Shown one piece after another: positions 43,666 to 55,504 of a DNA stretch of 64,000 nucleotides. Under the pieces are notes generated by a model. That model did not search any database, was not told where the DNA came from, and saw nothing but the letters and a program-made list of their open reading frames with translations. Made by a program: the position numbers and the translations under genes. Origin of the DNA: Gambelia wislizenii (taxonomy: Eukaryota > Chordata > Lepidosauria > Squamata > Crotaphytidae); contig JAUMIR010000002.1 in NCBI GenBank assembly GCA_030847615.1, positions 114,150,309-114,214,308 of the forward strand. The letters are read 5' to 3'. Position 1 is the stretch's first letter. Every line of letters begins with the position of its first letter.

Positions 43666-44070
43666 CGGTCTTAACGGCAGAGAGACAGAGAAGAGCTATA
43701 CACATCAAAATGAAAGATGAACAAACTGAGATTAACTTCAGACTAACAGACTGGAAGTGCAAGGAGAGAGATGGTGTGACCAAGACCAACAGGCAGGAAA
43801 TTACATCAAACATGCGATGCCTAAACCCCTATAATTACGTGCAGACTAGCAACCTGTGAGCTTGCAAATGCTGTCCATTCTAACAATTTCTGGACTCATT
43901 TTTAATGTGTGACTTACCATGGATTTCCAAACTATGATATGCCTACCTTTGGCATACCCTTAGTATGCCAATATGTGGGATACTAGTAGTATTGGAGAAT
44001 ATCAATATTTGGTGCCAAAAACAATTGGTTGATATTCTAACTAGTAACAAAAATAAGCAGAGTAAGCAGA

Positions 44071-44773
44071 TTTTCCTTGGTTTTTTTCCAGGCTATGAGA
44101 CAGTGTTCTGGAATAGTTTCTTTCTGATGTTTTGCCTGCATCTGCGGCTGGCATCCTCAGAGAATGGTTGGGTAGGTGTGTGTGTGGAGTTTATATGCTG
44201 CGAACCCCTGTTGGGGAGCCAATAGCCAGCAGTAGCAGAACATGTTATAAACCAACCTGGACACAAAATGCTATTTGAAAACACAGACATTCTAGGCCAG
44301 GCCAACAACTATCATGTCAGAATGCACAGAGAAGCTATTGAAATCCACAAACACCTGGACAACTTCAACATGAAAGAAGAAACCTTAAAAGTAAACAAAA
44401 TCTGGCTCCCAGTTTTGAATACAATAGAATCAAAACTCAACACTTTCAAAAGAATTCTACCCAGGGACAGGGGGAGTTCCAGCAGATAATGGCTCATCAA
44501 CCAACCATTAGCCAAACAGACATTAACGAGTCTTGTATTTCTATACCCAGAAACTAACCATTCAATTACAGTATACAAATTTACATCTACTCCCCAACAG
44601 GCGTTCGCAGCATATAAACTCCACACACACATCTACCCAACCATTCTCTGAGGATGCCAGCCACAGATGCAGGTGAAACGTCAGAAAGAAACTATTCCAG
44701 AACATGGCCTCACAGCTCGGAAAAAAACCAAGGAAAATCTATGGATGCCGGCCATGAAAGCCTTCGACTTCAC
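44071..44773 (+). mobile_element. Penelope-like element, short, with inverted ends and 12-bp duplication
   Basis: The inverted arms are 44,072-44,215 ('ttccttggtttttttccaggc...gcatctgcggctggcatcctcagagaatgg') and 44,600-44,760 ('ccattctctgaggatgccagccacagatgcagg...aaccaaggaaaat'). It is flanked by AGAGTAAGCAGA at 44,059-44,070 and 44,774-44,785, an exact 12-bp duplication. That length fits target-primed insertion rather than cut-and-paste. The interior encodes the end of the Penelope endonuclease region. Confidence 0.88.
44220..44489 (+). pseudogene. Penelope-like endonuclease C-terminal remnant
   Basis: The frame reads AEHVINQPGHKMLFENTDILGQ, then RMHREAIEIHKHLDNFNMKEE and KVNKIWLPVLN. In Penelope proteins the GIY-YIG domain ends with 'AEH..N.GH.I.F..T.iL', 'R..REAIEI.KH..NFN' and 'LS..W.P'. 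Every piece is present in order. The RT and the start of the GIY-YIG domain are absent (5' truncation), so only about 75-90 residues remain. Confidence 0.85.
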
Positions 44774-45164
44774 AGAGTAAGCAGAGTTTTTCTTTAAATA
44801 TGCACAGCAAAGCAGGTTCCAGTAGATCAACAATTAATAGCTAGCCAGCCAGCCCTTGCCCCACCCACAGTCTAGCAAACAACGATTCTCACAGGCTTCT
44901 TAAAAGTATATAAAACAGTTTTACTCACAAACGTCTTGTGTAATCACGATACACTGGCTGTTGACTTGAAGAATACATGTAGATAGGTAAGAATAACAAA
45001 AACTATGTTGATTGCTACATCTCTAAAAGTAAAATGTATAGGAGCCTTCTCTGGAGCATCCTTACTCCAAAGAATCTCAATGGTGTTTGCATCGTGTCTT
45101 CCAGACAAAGGCTTCAAAGAGAGCTCCTCACTGGAAGACACATTGTAAAAATCTCTTGTTACTA

Positions 45165-45452
45165 TTTTATTATTATTTTTATTAATTATTTATAGTCCGC
45201 TGTTCAGCTACAAGGCTATCAGAGCAGCTTACAAATTGTTTTAAGCAATAGCAATTTACACATCTACATTGCATTAAGCAGTTTCCAATTTGTGTTCGCT
45301 AATCGCCCCCACAAGCCGGGTACTCATTTTACCAACCTACGAAAGGATGGAAGGCTGAGTGAACCTTGGAGCCCACTGGAATCAAACTTGCAACATGGTG
45401 ACTTGCAGTACTGGCATTTAACCACTGCGCCACCAGGGCTCCTAACCCCTCT
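45165..45452 (-). mobile_element. tRNA-derived SINE (third family, Sauria-SINE-like)
   Basis: On the minus strand the head reads 'ccctggtggcgcagtggttaaatgcc' (box A), then 'caagtttgattccagtggg' (box B-like) and 'ccttccatcctttcgtaggttggtaaaatgagtacccgg'. The tail is 'ctatgg'-poor and ends in the TTATTATTTTTATT-rich stretch at 45,165-45,190. The naming is by resemblance only. Confidence 0.75.
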
Positions 45453-47814
45453 GCCCTCTTGCTGGCCTCTCTCTCTCTCATGCACCCATCAGACTGAGCA
45501 GGTTGTGAAATGAGACACAAGGGAGGACACTGAGAAAAAAAATACCTAAATCTTTCCCTTGGATCATTTTTTGGCTCAGATTTGCCCCCATTGAATTGCT
45601 TCTTTATCCCAAAGACACAAGGCTGGCATATCTTCCCCTGGTCTGAGTCATGTTAACTTACTGTGGGAGGCCAACGAGGAACAGACTCTTCTAACCTTCT
45701 TGCTGATTTAGAGGAGCTAATTCACATGGAGTGTAACTACACGACTTTTAACAGATCTACTTTTTGCAACCATAGGTACTAGCTACAAATTGGAGCCCAG
45801 ATTATTCACTTTTTGCACGAACTCTGGATCCACATCTCTCCAAATGATGTAGTTCCATGTTCCTTCTTTCACATGCATGGCAAGCACACACACATTATCT
45901 TGATGAACAAACAGGAAATTACCTATAGACCTGTTGCATGCAACCTAACTCTCTCTGCTCAGTAAACATCTAGCATGCTGGGTTGCTACATGAATTCCAA
46001 CACGTAGAAGGGTGAAAAGTTTCAAGAAGAGATGGGATATGAGGCAGAACAGATCTTCATCCCTCCACCCACGTCCTGCCATCAGCCAAATTCGGAGTGG
46101 TTGAATACATCCTGGATGAATTTACTGACCGACGCACACTGGGGTGATTGCATCCTCATTGCTCTATACAATCTGCTTTCTTTTTATGATGTTTGCTTGT
46201 CCATGGGCAATATACCTCATCTTGCCTCCATCTCAGAGCCCTGCAGTCCTGATGATGCAGAGCATTTGCTTCTTTCTGCCTCTGAGCAGTCCCCACAACT
46301 CCCGGAGCTGAGATGGGGGAAGGCAGGGCAGAGTCTGATACAATGTTTTAAAATAATACATGTTTTACCTCATTTCTGCTGAGAGGAAACAGATTGGGCC
46401 CCATGGGTCTGCAGGATCCCGTCCCGGCAGGCTGGCCCTCACATCCACCACCATCTCTCTGGCTCTTTCAGAAGGCAGCAGGGGGCTTTGGTCACATGTA
46501 AGGTTGGTCACATGCAGGGGGCTTTGGTCACATGTTTGTTGTAGGCGCCTTCCCTGCCTTCCGAGACAATGAGGGAAATGGCGATGGTAGCTGGAGCAGA
46601 ATATGACAGTGGGGAGCTGGTGTATCCTGGCTTGTGTAGGTGAGTCCTATGCTATTTGTAATTCCTTACTTTAAAAGCTGGTTCCTGTCCACAGATCCTC
46701 ACATGAAGTAACGAGCTGTCTGCAGTCAATGTGAGCTCTCTGTCCTCTTGCCTCTAGAACGGATGACTGATGGCTGAGTTGGGGCAGAGAAGAAAGTACT
46801 GTAGAATAAATTTAGGAAGGGGAAAGCATGCTCCAGTGCTTGAAGAACAATGCTATAGGTATGGTTCTCTAGTAGCCAAAAAAGCCATGGGCATGAGAGC
46901 TCTGCCTGTCTTTGGCTGTTTTGCACAATAATTTCAGAGACATTTTGTTGATGCCCCCAATGGGAAACATCAGACAACAGCTTCAATGAGTTAGACAGCA
47001 ATAACTTAATGACAAGGAAATTAGATACAAGAACTCTATTAAAATAGCATTAAGACTAGGATATAATGCTACAAAAGCAATGAAATGAGAAGCAATTGGC
47101 GGTAATAAGGCCGGGGGCAGGGGAGCCATGGAAAGGTAATATACTGCACTGTACTGTTTAATAAATCTACTCAAGGAAATAATGAACAGGAGGGTGGGGG
47201 GTAGGTAGCAAAAACAAACTTGGAGGCTGTCGTGAATGATGTGAATGGCAAAGGCATGGCAATAACAGGAAGCAGAAATATGGTGATTAAAAAGAGTGCA
47301 ACCTTTGCTTTTCTTGGCAACAAACTAAAATTAAAGCAAGGTAGCCTCATACAGATGAACGTAATGTTATGCATCTAGTTAATGACTCATTACTTCATTT
47401 TACACTCCCCTTATTAGTAGGATTAACTCATTTGAAATGCTCCTTCCATGAAGCTGGACAGAGAAAGTAAGTAGGCAGCACTGTCCTTAACATGTCCTCT
47501 AGGCCCATCTGAAGGATGCCCATGTAAACAAACAATGTGTGGCTGGTTTATGTCAGGCTCAGAGGAGAGATTATACTTTATGCTTAAACCAAGGTGTGTA
47601 GGAGGGTGAAAGGTATTAAACACAGAGTAAGACTTGAATCAAACAATATAGGCTTTATTACAAAATATACACATTTACAAAATTGAGCGGTTTTGACAGA
47701 GAATGAAGGCTGGTTAATTTGGGAAAACTTCAGAGATTTGGCAGAGATTTGGACAACATCTTCTAGGACCTCACAGTCAGTGGGGCTGGAATATTTGGAG
47801 AATACCCTGAAGGC
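45453..47814. other. No feature recognised
   Basis: 2.4 kb with no recognised repeat end. Short frames have no recognisable content on either strand. Confidence 0.35.
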
Positions 47815-48020
47815 ATCAGGTCCCATCTAATCTTGGAAGCTAAGCAGGGTCATCCCTGGCTAGTATTTGGACAGGAGACTGCCAACAAATACCACGTGCT
47901 ATAGGCTATATTACAGAGTAAGGAACTGGCAAAACCACCTCTGAGTATTCCTTGCCTAAGAAAACCTTATTGAATTTCATGGGGTCAGCATAAATCGACA
48001 CACAACTTGACATACACAAA
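47815..48020 (+). mobile_element. 5S rRNA-derived SINE, plus strand, best copy
   Basis: 'atctaatcttggaagctaagcagggtcatccctggctagtatttggacaggagactgcc' matches the 3' two-thirds of vertebrate 5S rRNA (boxes A/IE/C of the internal promoter), with CpG-type changes. It is followed by the common body 'aaaaccacctctgagtattccttgcctaagaaaacc'. Confidence 0.88.
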
Positions 48021-48159
48021 TACATAGTTTTATAAAAGAAGCAACTTTTCCAAGTTCTGGATTGGTAAACACAGCAGTGTTGGAGGCCTATATGCCACAG
48101 CACAAACTCAGAAGGTTAATGACACAGGTCTAGGCAATGTGAGTTGGACAATAGAAATG

Positions 48160-48512
48160 TAAATGACACAGGGCACACCCTCCAACATTTCACAGATGAA
48201 ATCACATGTGTGACCAAGCAACACCAGAATGCAGTCTAGATAGCAATACTTATTAACGGGGAAGAATACACAAGCTAGGAGAGACTGCAGCAGTCTGCTT
48301 TTGCCTGAGCCTCTTGGGAAGCGCAAGATTCTATCTCTCCTCTCTCCCACCTTGAACTCAGTTTGTAGCGACTGAAGTAAGCTGAGGATAAAGGGAGAGA
48401 GAAGCAGGAGAAGGAAAGAAAGTAGGACATTTTAAAAGGAGTTGAAAAAGTGGGACAACAGAGGATTAATCAGGACTGTTCCTGTCAAATTAGGATAGTT
48501 AGAGGGCATGAC
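48160..48512 (-). mobile_element. CCCTCCAAC-ended MITE, minus orientation
   Basis: The ends are 'gcacaccctccaacatttcac' (left) and 'aggatagttagagggcatg' (right, inverted partner). The interior is the reverse of 42,092-42,470. An open frame of 130 codons across its edge has no recognisable content. Confidence 0.7.
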
Positions 48513-49818
48513 TGGGTTGGGTGGGTGAAAAAGGAGGACAAATAAGAAACAAAGATTTGTTTGTGAATATTTACCTTCTTCAGAAGTATAGAAGAGTGTG
48601 GGTCCAGGGATTAGTTCTAGTTCTAGGTCCAGGGACTGTATTTTTGTGATACTGCTGTGGAGAACTATAGCGTAGTGAAGCCCTTGCAGTCTCTTTGCTT
48701 TTCTTGGGAAGCTTGGAGTGAAGCTCAAGGCTGTAAGGTTCCCTGGTGAAATAACAAATATGGATGCAGGGAAGGGAATCCAACGGAAGAAGGTAAGAAA
48801 GAACATGGCCAGGTGAACTGCCAATACAGTTCGCTGTTATTCTCCCTAGAGGGAAAACTTCAGTTGAGGAGAGACTTATTTCTAAACAAATGGAACAAAA
48901 AGGAAACCTCAGATGCAGGTATATCTCAGTTAACCAAGTAGATGTGTCCCTGGATATCACTTCTTTAACAGAAAAATTCATCCTGGAGGCAGAAATAACA
49001 TGGAAAGAATAGGGATAGATTCCCACATCACACAGAAGAAGAGGAAGAAGAGGAGGAGGAGGAGCCCAACATGTCTCAGCAAACTTTTTATTCAAAAATA
49101 ACAATGCGCACATGTGCAATAAAACAACCAGAGTGAGGTAAGCCTTCCATCAGTAAACAAAAACATTTTGAACTTTCTAGACCATTGGAAGGTGTCTTCC
49201 AAAATGCTTCCAGGGATGACGTTTTCTTTTACTAGTCTCCACTTTTCTTACGATTTCCATTTTGGTGGCCAAACTTTCAGATCTATACTTTTTTTAAAAA
49301 AAACATTGTGGGTATAGCAGAAGGGGCAGGCTTATCAGATCTCCCATTTTGTTTCTTCGTTGCTCTTCACATAAGCTCAATAATGGATTCTGATGGCAAC
49401 TGTTGTTTACCTGGGCCCAGAAGCAGGTGAAAGGTCCTCCCTCCAGCCCAACTGCCACTGCTCTGCTTTTGGAAGGAGAGAAGAACCAGCAGTATCTGCT
49501 GGATTTAATCCCTACCCCCACTGCCATTTTCCTTATGTGTCATGTCATATTTAGACTGTAAACCTGAGGGCAGGGAACTGTTAAATTGACCATTTGATGG
49601 CCTTTGTGGCTGAAGAGCAGGGTATAAATAAATAAATAAATGCCTTGCCTGTTGTAGGTTGCCACACCAGCTACAGTAGGATTGACTTGAATAGACTCCC
49701 ATCCTTTCTCAGCTCAAGCTTTACTGCATTGTTTACTGCAGACTTGCTGCTGCAACCTGGCACCAAATGCGTGAGTTTCTCCACCCTATCTTCACCATCT
49801 TCCCAATGCTGGTGCTGC

Positions 49819-49820
<2 letters not shown>

Positions 49821-49864
<44 letters not shown>
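49821..49864. repeat. (TA)n microsatellite
   Basis: About 22 AT units. Confidence 0.95.
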
Positions 49865-49867
<3 letters not shown>

Positions 49868-49923
49868 CCATCCAGACAGGGGTTGAGGAGAAGACAGTGG
49901 CTGGGCAGGTGCAATAAGACTTT

Positions 49924-50148
49924 GGACTTTATCACACTACACTGTTATAGTGCAATTGCTCTACTTTAACTGCTATGGCTGCCTTCTGTGGAATTCTGGG
50001 GTTTGTAGTTTAAGTGAGGCCTAAGAGCTCCCTAGCTGAGAGTTCTAAATGCCGCTCCCTAAACTGCAAATCCCAGGATTCCACAGGAGGCAGCCAGAGC
50101 AGTTAAAGTTGAATAATAGCACTATAGTGGTGTAGAGTGATAATCTCC
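49924..50148. mobile_element. Foldback MITE, TTT duplication
   Basis: The ends GGACTTTATCACACTACACTG and, inverted, GGAGATTATCACTCTACACC are flanked by TTT on both sides (49,921-49,923 and 50,149-50,151). It sits near the right end of the larger MITE copy B. Confidence 0.85.
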
Positions 50149-50377
50149 TTTGTAAAAAGGAGCTCCTTTGTCAGAGTTTTGTTAACTGAAGTATACCTGT
50201 ATTGAGTTCTCTTGCTATGGGTGAATAAAGAGTTCTGTTTGTACAAAATTATATGCTTGCAAAAGATGCCAAATATAAACACTGGAAGGAGAATTCTATC
50301 TTTAATAGATATAAATAACTGCTAATGTAGCTAGTGATAGTGGTGGCACTCACAAATGGAGTATTTTCCTCCACTAA

Positions 50378-50600
50378 GGCTGCACCTGCACTGCAGAACT
50401 AATCCAGTTCGACAGTGCTTTAACTGCCATGACACAATGCTATGGAATTCTGGGATTTGTAGTTTTGTGAGATATTTAGACTTCTCTGTTAGAGAGCTCT
50501 GGGTGCCACAACAAACTACAAATCCCAGGATTCCCTAGGATGGAGCCATGATAGTTAAAGTGGTAACAAACCGGATTATTTCTGCAGTGCAGATGCAGCC
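50378..50600. mobile_element. Foldback MITE, TAA duplication
   Basis: The ends GGCTGCACCTGCACTGCAGAA and, inverted, GGCTGCATCTGCACTGCAGAA are flanked by TAA (50,375-50,377 and 50,601-50,603). Near-perfect palindromic arms of about 100 bp. Confidence 0.88.
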
Positions 50601-50744
50601 TAAAGCTGTGGACTGGTTGGTTCAGAATCTGCTTACTAATTTGGCTAGAAAAGTCACTCATGAGTCAGTAAGAGATTTGCAGGTTCTAGAGTTCCCAAGT
50701 TTTTCCTGTCAGCAGAATTTCAACTTATGATTTAATTAAGCTAG

Positions 50745-50885
50745 AACAGGGGTACGAACTGTGCACCCTCCTGATGTTTTCAAACTGCAACTCCCACCAT
50801 TCCTCAATATTTGCTATGCTGGCTAGGGCTGATGGGATTTGCAATTCAATATTTTAAGGGCAACACAATTCCTACTCCTGGGTTA
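50745..50885. mobile_element. Short palindromic MITE
   Basis: 'gtgcaccctcctgatgttttcaaactgcaactccca' (left) pairs with 'tgggatttgcaattcaatattttaagggcaacac' (right). Same family as 10,911-11,245. Confidence 0.65.
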
Positions 50886-51455
50886 AGGGTCAGCAAGTAT
50901 AAAAGACAGCTTTTGTGCCTTGGCGTTTCTTAAGCCCTTGGTTAGCTAGCCTTTCAGGCCAAAAGAGAGTCAAAATGAGTGATGCACCCCCTCAAAATAA
51001 TAGTGCAGGTGAGCACCAGTAATACCTGGTGTGGGGGATAAGAGTTTATGACTCAGTAACATCTAGTCCAGGGATAGACAACCACAGAGGGTCTGAAGGC
51101 CATTTTCCGCTCATTAACTTTCTCAAAATGGTTGTAGGGTGCTTGTGGGTTTGTCAAAATGATTGGAGGGGGTTGAGACAAACTTAAAGGGGGTGTGGGT
51201 TGTTCAGGAAGAGAAGTGTGTCCCTGGGAGCTTCTAGAGGTCCAATCCTCCCCGTGTTTTTTTTCCCCTCTGTTTTTTGTTTTTTGGGGGGGGATGAAGT
51301 TTCAGGAGAGCACAAGACTGACCTAGAGATTGGATGATTCCATACCATGTTGCTTTGGGCTACTTGATGACATATAAAGATGCTTTTGGAAAGAGAAGAG
51401 TGTGTGATAGCTGTAACTCTGGCCTGAAACTGTTTGCATAAATGATGCGTGCGTG

Positions 51456-51490
51456 TACGTACACACACACACACAGAGCGAGAGAGCAAG
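51456..51490. repeat. (CA)n(GA)n microsatellite
   Basis: 'tacacacacacacacacagagcgagagagcaagagagaa'. Confidence 0.85.
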
Positions 51491-51611
51491 AGAGAAGTCA
51501 TTTGGACAGGGATACCTCATTTACGAAGTGTTGTTAGTGTGAGATAGAAAGTAGGAAAGCCTTTCTAATGAGGGCATGTTCTCTTCAACACTCAATTTGC
51601 CTTTGAATTAT

Positions 51612-52210
51612 ATGAGAATCCAGGGGCTCAGCTAGACGGGAGAATTAATTGTGGAAAATAGCACATCAGTTCTCTATTGCAGCAGTGTTCATTTGTCCCC
51701 ATGATGCATTCACAAGATCACTGGCATGGGAAGCTATCTGAATATGGTGGCCATGAGTGAATTACCTGCAGTATTATTCCCCCAAAGCTTCCTCCATCCC
51801 CCCCCCCTTTTTGTCCTTTTTAAATGAGAGATGTGGAAGAGCTATCTTACGCTTTAAAAACTTTTTTTTTCTTTGCTGCTCAAAAATAGTGCACAATTGC
51901 TTCTGTGAAAGACAACAATGGTGGATTTGGCCACTTTGTCGCTGGCAAGCCCACCTCCACACATGCCTGACCAATCATGTTTTGACTACTGGGATGTGCC
52001 CCAATTCGAATTAATTGGTCAAAAGGGCTGTAATGTATATTTTTGCGTATTTTTTAAAAAAAAGATCACGAGAAACAGCGAAAGCTGTTATCGCAAAGTA
52101 CTTGGAGTTTTTGGGCCCCCTCCTTCCAAATATGGCGAATCTTGGTGGGAGCTTATCTAGACAAAAGGTATTCCCTCACATTCCTTGAGGATTTTTTTCA
52201 CCATCTAGAC
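51612..52210. mobile_element. TIR MITE, GGG(C/T)TTGTCTA family
   Basis: The left end is GGGGCTCAGCTAGACGG and the right end, inverted, is GGGTGTTGTCTAGATGG. The interior ('tattgcagcagtgttcatttgtcccc', 'ccatgagtgaattacc', 'ctgaccaatcatg', 'tttgggccccctccttccaaata') is collinear with 22,028-22,676. Confidence 0.75.
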
Positions 52211-53060
52211 AACACCCATGAAATGCAAAACAGAGGTAAACCCTGTTTACGATCATTTAAAGAACCAAGGAACTCACAGAGGAAAAAGAAAAGAGTATGG
52301 AGGCTCATCTACTAACACAGGAAGACCTTGCTGGGGCTTCCCCTCTCCCACTAGCTCTTTGTGGACACCACAATACCACCTGACAGGCCAATTCAAACAC
52401 TCCAAAAAGGCAGTAGTAGCAGTAGTGCTGTTCAACTTGGCACTACCTTTCCAGAGTGGCAGGATTGCATGCCTTCGTAAGGTGAAAAGCTATGCTGCAG
52501 TAGCATTACTGCTGATAGGGTCTCCCATGTCAGGGTGGCTTTTGCTGAGGAACCAGACTAAATGCTGTAGTGCTGTGCATGGATTGTTGCAGAAGAGCCA
52601 GTAACAGGAACTTGACGGTTTAACACAATTCAGATTTTTAAATAAATATTTTTATTACTTTTATAAAGGAAAAAAAAAAGAATAACTAAAATAAAATTTC
52701 AATTGTAAAATCTTACAGTTTTGAATCACAATCAGTACATATATAGATTAATTGCTGTATGGTCTTATATCAACTTCCTTATGTTCATCCATAAAAACAA
52801 ACCATGAATTAATAAATTCTGGATCCCATGTTCTTCTGATAAAACCCAAACATTCCACCCACTTGCTCCACCATGTACAGTTCAAATTTTACCTCAGAAC
52901 TTTAACTGAAGCTGTCTCCCCTGTCTCTTGAATCTGTAATTATAATGTCCATACTTGATTCTAAAAAGATATTTCTTGAATACCCCAAAGTTCTTTCCAA
53001 TAATTAATTACTAATGATGAGTCATTTTGTAGTATGTATATTTTGCTCTTAACTTGGGAC
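52211..53060. other. No feature recognised
   Basis: No recognised element. It becomes AT-rich after 52,620. Confidence 0.3.
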
Positions 53061-53065
53061 TTTAC

Positions 53066-53427
53066 TCTCTGGCTTTTTCTCTTTGGCTGTTCTTCACAAA
53101 CAAAGATTCAGGAAGGACTCGTCCCATGCTTTCTGCCAATCCGAGATAACTGAAAAGGCCAATCCAAGATAAACATGTCCGGTTGCAGAAAGCACAGCAA
53201 AAGGTCTCCTTGGGTCATGTTTCCGCGTTATGATTCTTTCTGCGTTGTCGTTTCTCTTCAAGACTTGTTCGGCGTGAGCTCTCAAATAAGGCTGCAGCAT
53301 TGTGGATAGTGTGTCTCCATGCCTCCCGATGTGAGGCCATGGCGGACCATTGTTGGTGATCAATTTGGCTGAGCCTGAGATGTTGTTTCAGGGAATCCTT
53401 GTATTGCTTTTTTGGAGCGCCCCTCAG
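53066..53427 (-). mobile_element. Hairpin-LINE 3' fragment, minus strand
   Basis: Minus strand: GAPKKQYKDSLKQHLRLSQIDHQQW (in pieces), with the frame broken near 53,217. The 3' hairpin lies at 53,091-53,106 (stem TCTTTG/TGAAGA on the minus strand, both arms carrying CpG-type changes). Confidence 0.88.
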
Positions 53428-53439
53428 ACACAGAAAATA

Positions 53440-53936
53440 TGGCGTCATAACGATGCCACATAACTGCGAAAGGGCATGCAGATCAGACAACGTTGCCCTT
53501 TCGCAGCTAAAAACAGTGCATATCCCATACATTTTAATTGATGGCTTAAGCCATCAATAGATCCCTCACTTTTTTGTTGGCATTGCCACCATGCGAAACC
53601 TCAGGCCACATACTTACTCCGACAATGGCCGCTCTGGTGCAAACACTTCAGGGTGTTAGCGGGACATCCAGGTAAGTTTTGCTCTTTTTATGACCCTCCC
53701 TGGGTTACTTGGGACTTTTAAATTGTGTGTATGTGCTTTGCTTCACTTTTTGACTTTTCTTTTTCTTTTAACATTTCCCCTGCAATGAAATCACTTCCTG
53801 TTTATTGCTGGGAGCCTTTGCCGGGATTAGAAGGTAAGTGCCGGGGGTGGGGGAACGTTCTTTTGCCAGCATAGAAATGAGGTTTTTTAATGTTGGCAAA
53901 AGAACGTTTAAAGGGGCTGCATCTGATAAAGTCCTT
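53440..53936 (+). mobile_element. 'TATCAGA'-ended repeat
   Basis: It includes 'ctctttttatgaccctccctgggttacttgggac', 'tttgccagcatagaaatgaggttttttaatgttggcaaaag' and the end 'catctgataaagtcc'. It is collinear with 25,330-25,688. Its left end abuts the hairpin-LINE fragment. An inverted pair, 'gcgaaagggcatgcagatc' / 'gttgccctttcgc', sits at 53,466-53,503. Confidence 0.65.
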
Positions 53937-54117
53937 GGTTGTTAAGTTGTCTAGTTCGATCATATCAATTACTGTAGTTTCAATAGCCAGTCATTTATAG
54001 TTAGAATGTCCATTGTTTTCCTTTTTTCAATCTTGATCCTTGCACAATTCAGCATTTTTAAAAGTAAAAAATAATTTCAACAGACTATGAACACATAAAA
54101 CTATTTCAAAAATTTGC

Positions 54118-54348
54118 ATAACCTCCAACGTTTCACAGATGAAAACTAGGAATCATGGTGGCCACACCACATCAGTGTAGTCAAAATGGCAAAAGATTAC
54201 AGAAAATTAATTGGGACAGTCATTGCCAAGTTGGGACAGTTGGAGGGTATGGATTTTTAGCCACATCTGGGTTTTCTGTTTTTATTTTTTGGCATGTAAA
54301 TCAAAACTGTCCCTACTATATCCGGACAGTTGGAGGGTGTGACATTAG
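54118..54348 (-). mobile_element. CCCTCCAAC-ended MITE, internally deleted
   Basis: 'ataacctccaacgtttcacagatg' and 'ggacagttggagggtgtgac' are the inverted ends. The central portion of the 42,092 copy is missing. Confidence 0.7.
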
Positions 54349-54429
54349 AACAGCTAAGAATGTGAAAATGATTTAAAGCCATGTACATATACATTTTTTG
54401 GGGGGAAATAATTAGAGCCTAAAGGCATG

Positions 54430-54780
54430 AATAAAAAGCCATGTTTAAATTTGGCACCAAAGAGGTTGCTACAATAGTGAAAACCTTCCCCCATGTCCTC
54501 AAACAGTATGTTAACCTCGCTGGTAGAAGACAGAGGAGGCCCCACTATCAGACCTCCATCATTGGACAGATGTAGACAGGGAGAGGCACTCTTTCAAGCA
54601 TGGAGGACCCAAGCCATTTAGGCCTTTGAATGTCACAACCAGCACCTTCTATTCAGACTGGAAGAGTATTGACAGCCAGATTAAGTTAGTCAGTAGCCAG
54701 TCGCTAAGAGATGCTGAGTCGCCATGTGTTCAGAAGAAACAGCTGTACAGAGAAAGTGGATTGGGGAGAGGAAGGTTATA
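54430..54780 (-). mobile_element. Possible old L2/L3-like LINE fragment
   Basis: Phrases such as 'aagccatttaggcctttgaatgtcacaaccagcacctt' resemble a segment common in old amniote LINE repeats. Strand and class are uncertain. Confidence 0.35.
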
Positions 54781-55136
54781 ATAGGGCCCTGTGGGAGCTG
54801 TTCCACACCATGCTTTCCCTTATGTTGTATTGACAATATCTAAAAAGCTGCCATCAGGAAAATGAGCCATCACTATGTGCTTGGGTCACTGAGGAAAGCA
54901 TTTTTTAAAAAGGATAGAAACGAAGGTTGCAGAACAGATTTGAATGGTTAACCCCTAATTTGGGAGTTACATATTATTAGTAAGGTAAAATTAGTCAGGT
55001 TGTCTCACATAGCAAAACTGCAATCTCCTTTCAATATTAGGAATTTTTCTCACAGGACTTGATCTCAGGAGGCTGGTATTTCACAATTACAGCAAGATAT
55101 TAGTGCATTTGGCCAGTATTTATCACATGACATCAT

Positions 55137-55361
55137 GGAGATTTTCAGACTACACTGTTATAGTGTTACTATTCCACTTTAACTGCTCTGGCTTCCTCCT
55201 GTGGAACTCTGGGGTTTGTAGTTTAGTGAGGCCTAAGATCTCTCTGGCTGAGAGTTGTAAATGCCCCTCCCTAAACTGCAAATCCAAGGATTCAAGAGGA
55301 GGCAGCCATAGCAAATAAAGTGAAATAGTAACACTATAACAGTGTTGTCTGAAAAATCTCC
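55137..55361. mobile_element. Foldback MITE, CAT duplication
   Basis: The ends GGAGATTTTCAGACTACACTG and, inverted, GGAGATTTTTCAGACAACACTG are flanked by CAT (55,134-55,136, 55,362-55,364). The arms are about 100 bp around 'ggcctaagatctctctggctgag'. Confidence 0.88.
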
Positions 55362-55504
55362 CATGTCTATCCTGTTGCTACTTTGCATTTTATTGGTTTC
55401 TGTAGTGCACCTTTTCATTGACAGAGGAAACCCAACAAGGGCTCCCAATATCGCTGCTCTTCCATTAGTCCCCCTGGTGTGATAGGTCCCTTTTGCGGCA
55501 GTAA

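Larger units (their letters stand above)
48912..50195. mobile_element. TIR MITE copy B, with nested insertions
   Basis: The ends are CAGGTATATCTCAGTTAACC (about 48,913) and GTTAACTGAAGTATACCTG (to about 50,193). Its interior is collinear with copy A at 11,246-12,015. It has gained a piece ending 'gcagggtataaataaataaataaat' (about 49,540-49,645), a (TA)n tract and a foldback MITE. Confidence 0.7.

Noticed and set aside
46032..46572. Open frames of 116 and 70 codons as a gene
   Set aside because: No domain or homology recognised, no splice or start context. Length is within chance for this composition.
47815..47905. 5S rRNA gene
   Set aside because: Only part of the 5S sequence, with CpG-type changes and fused to a SINE body repeated elsewhere.
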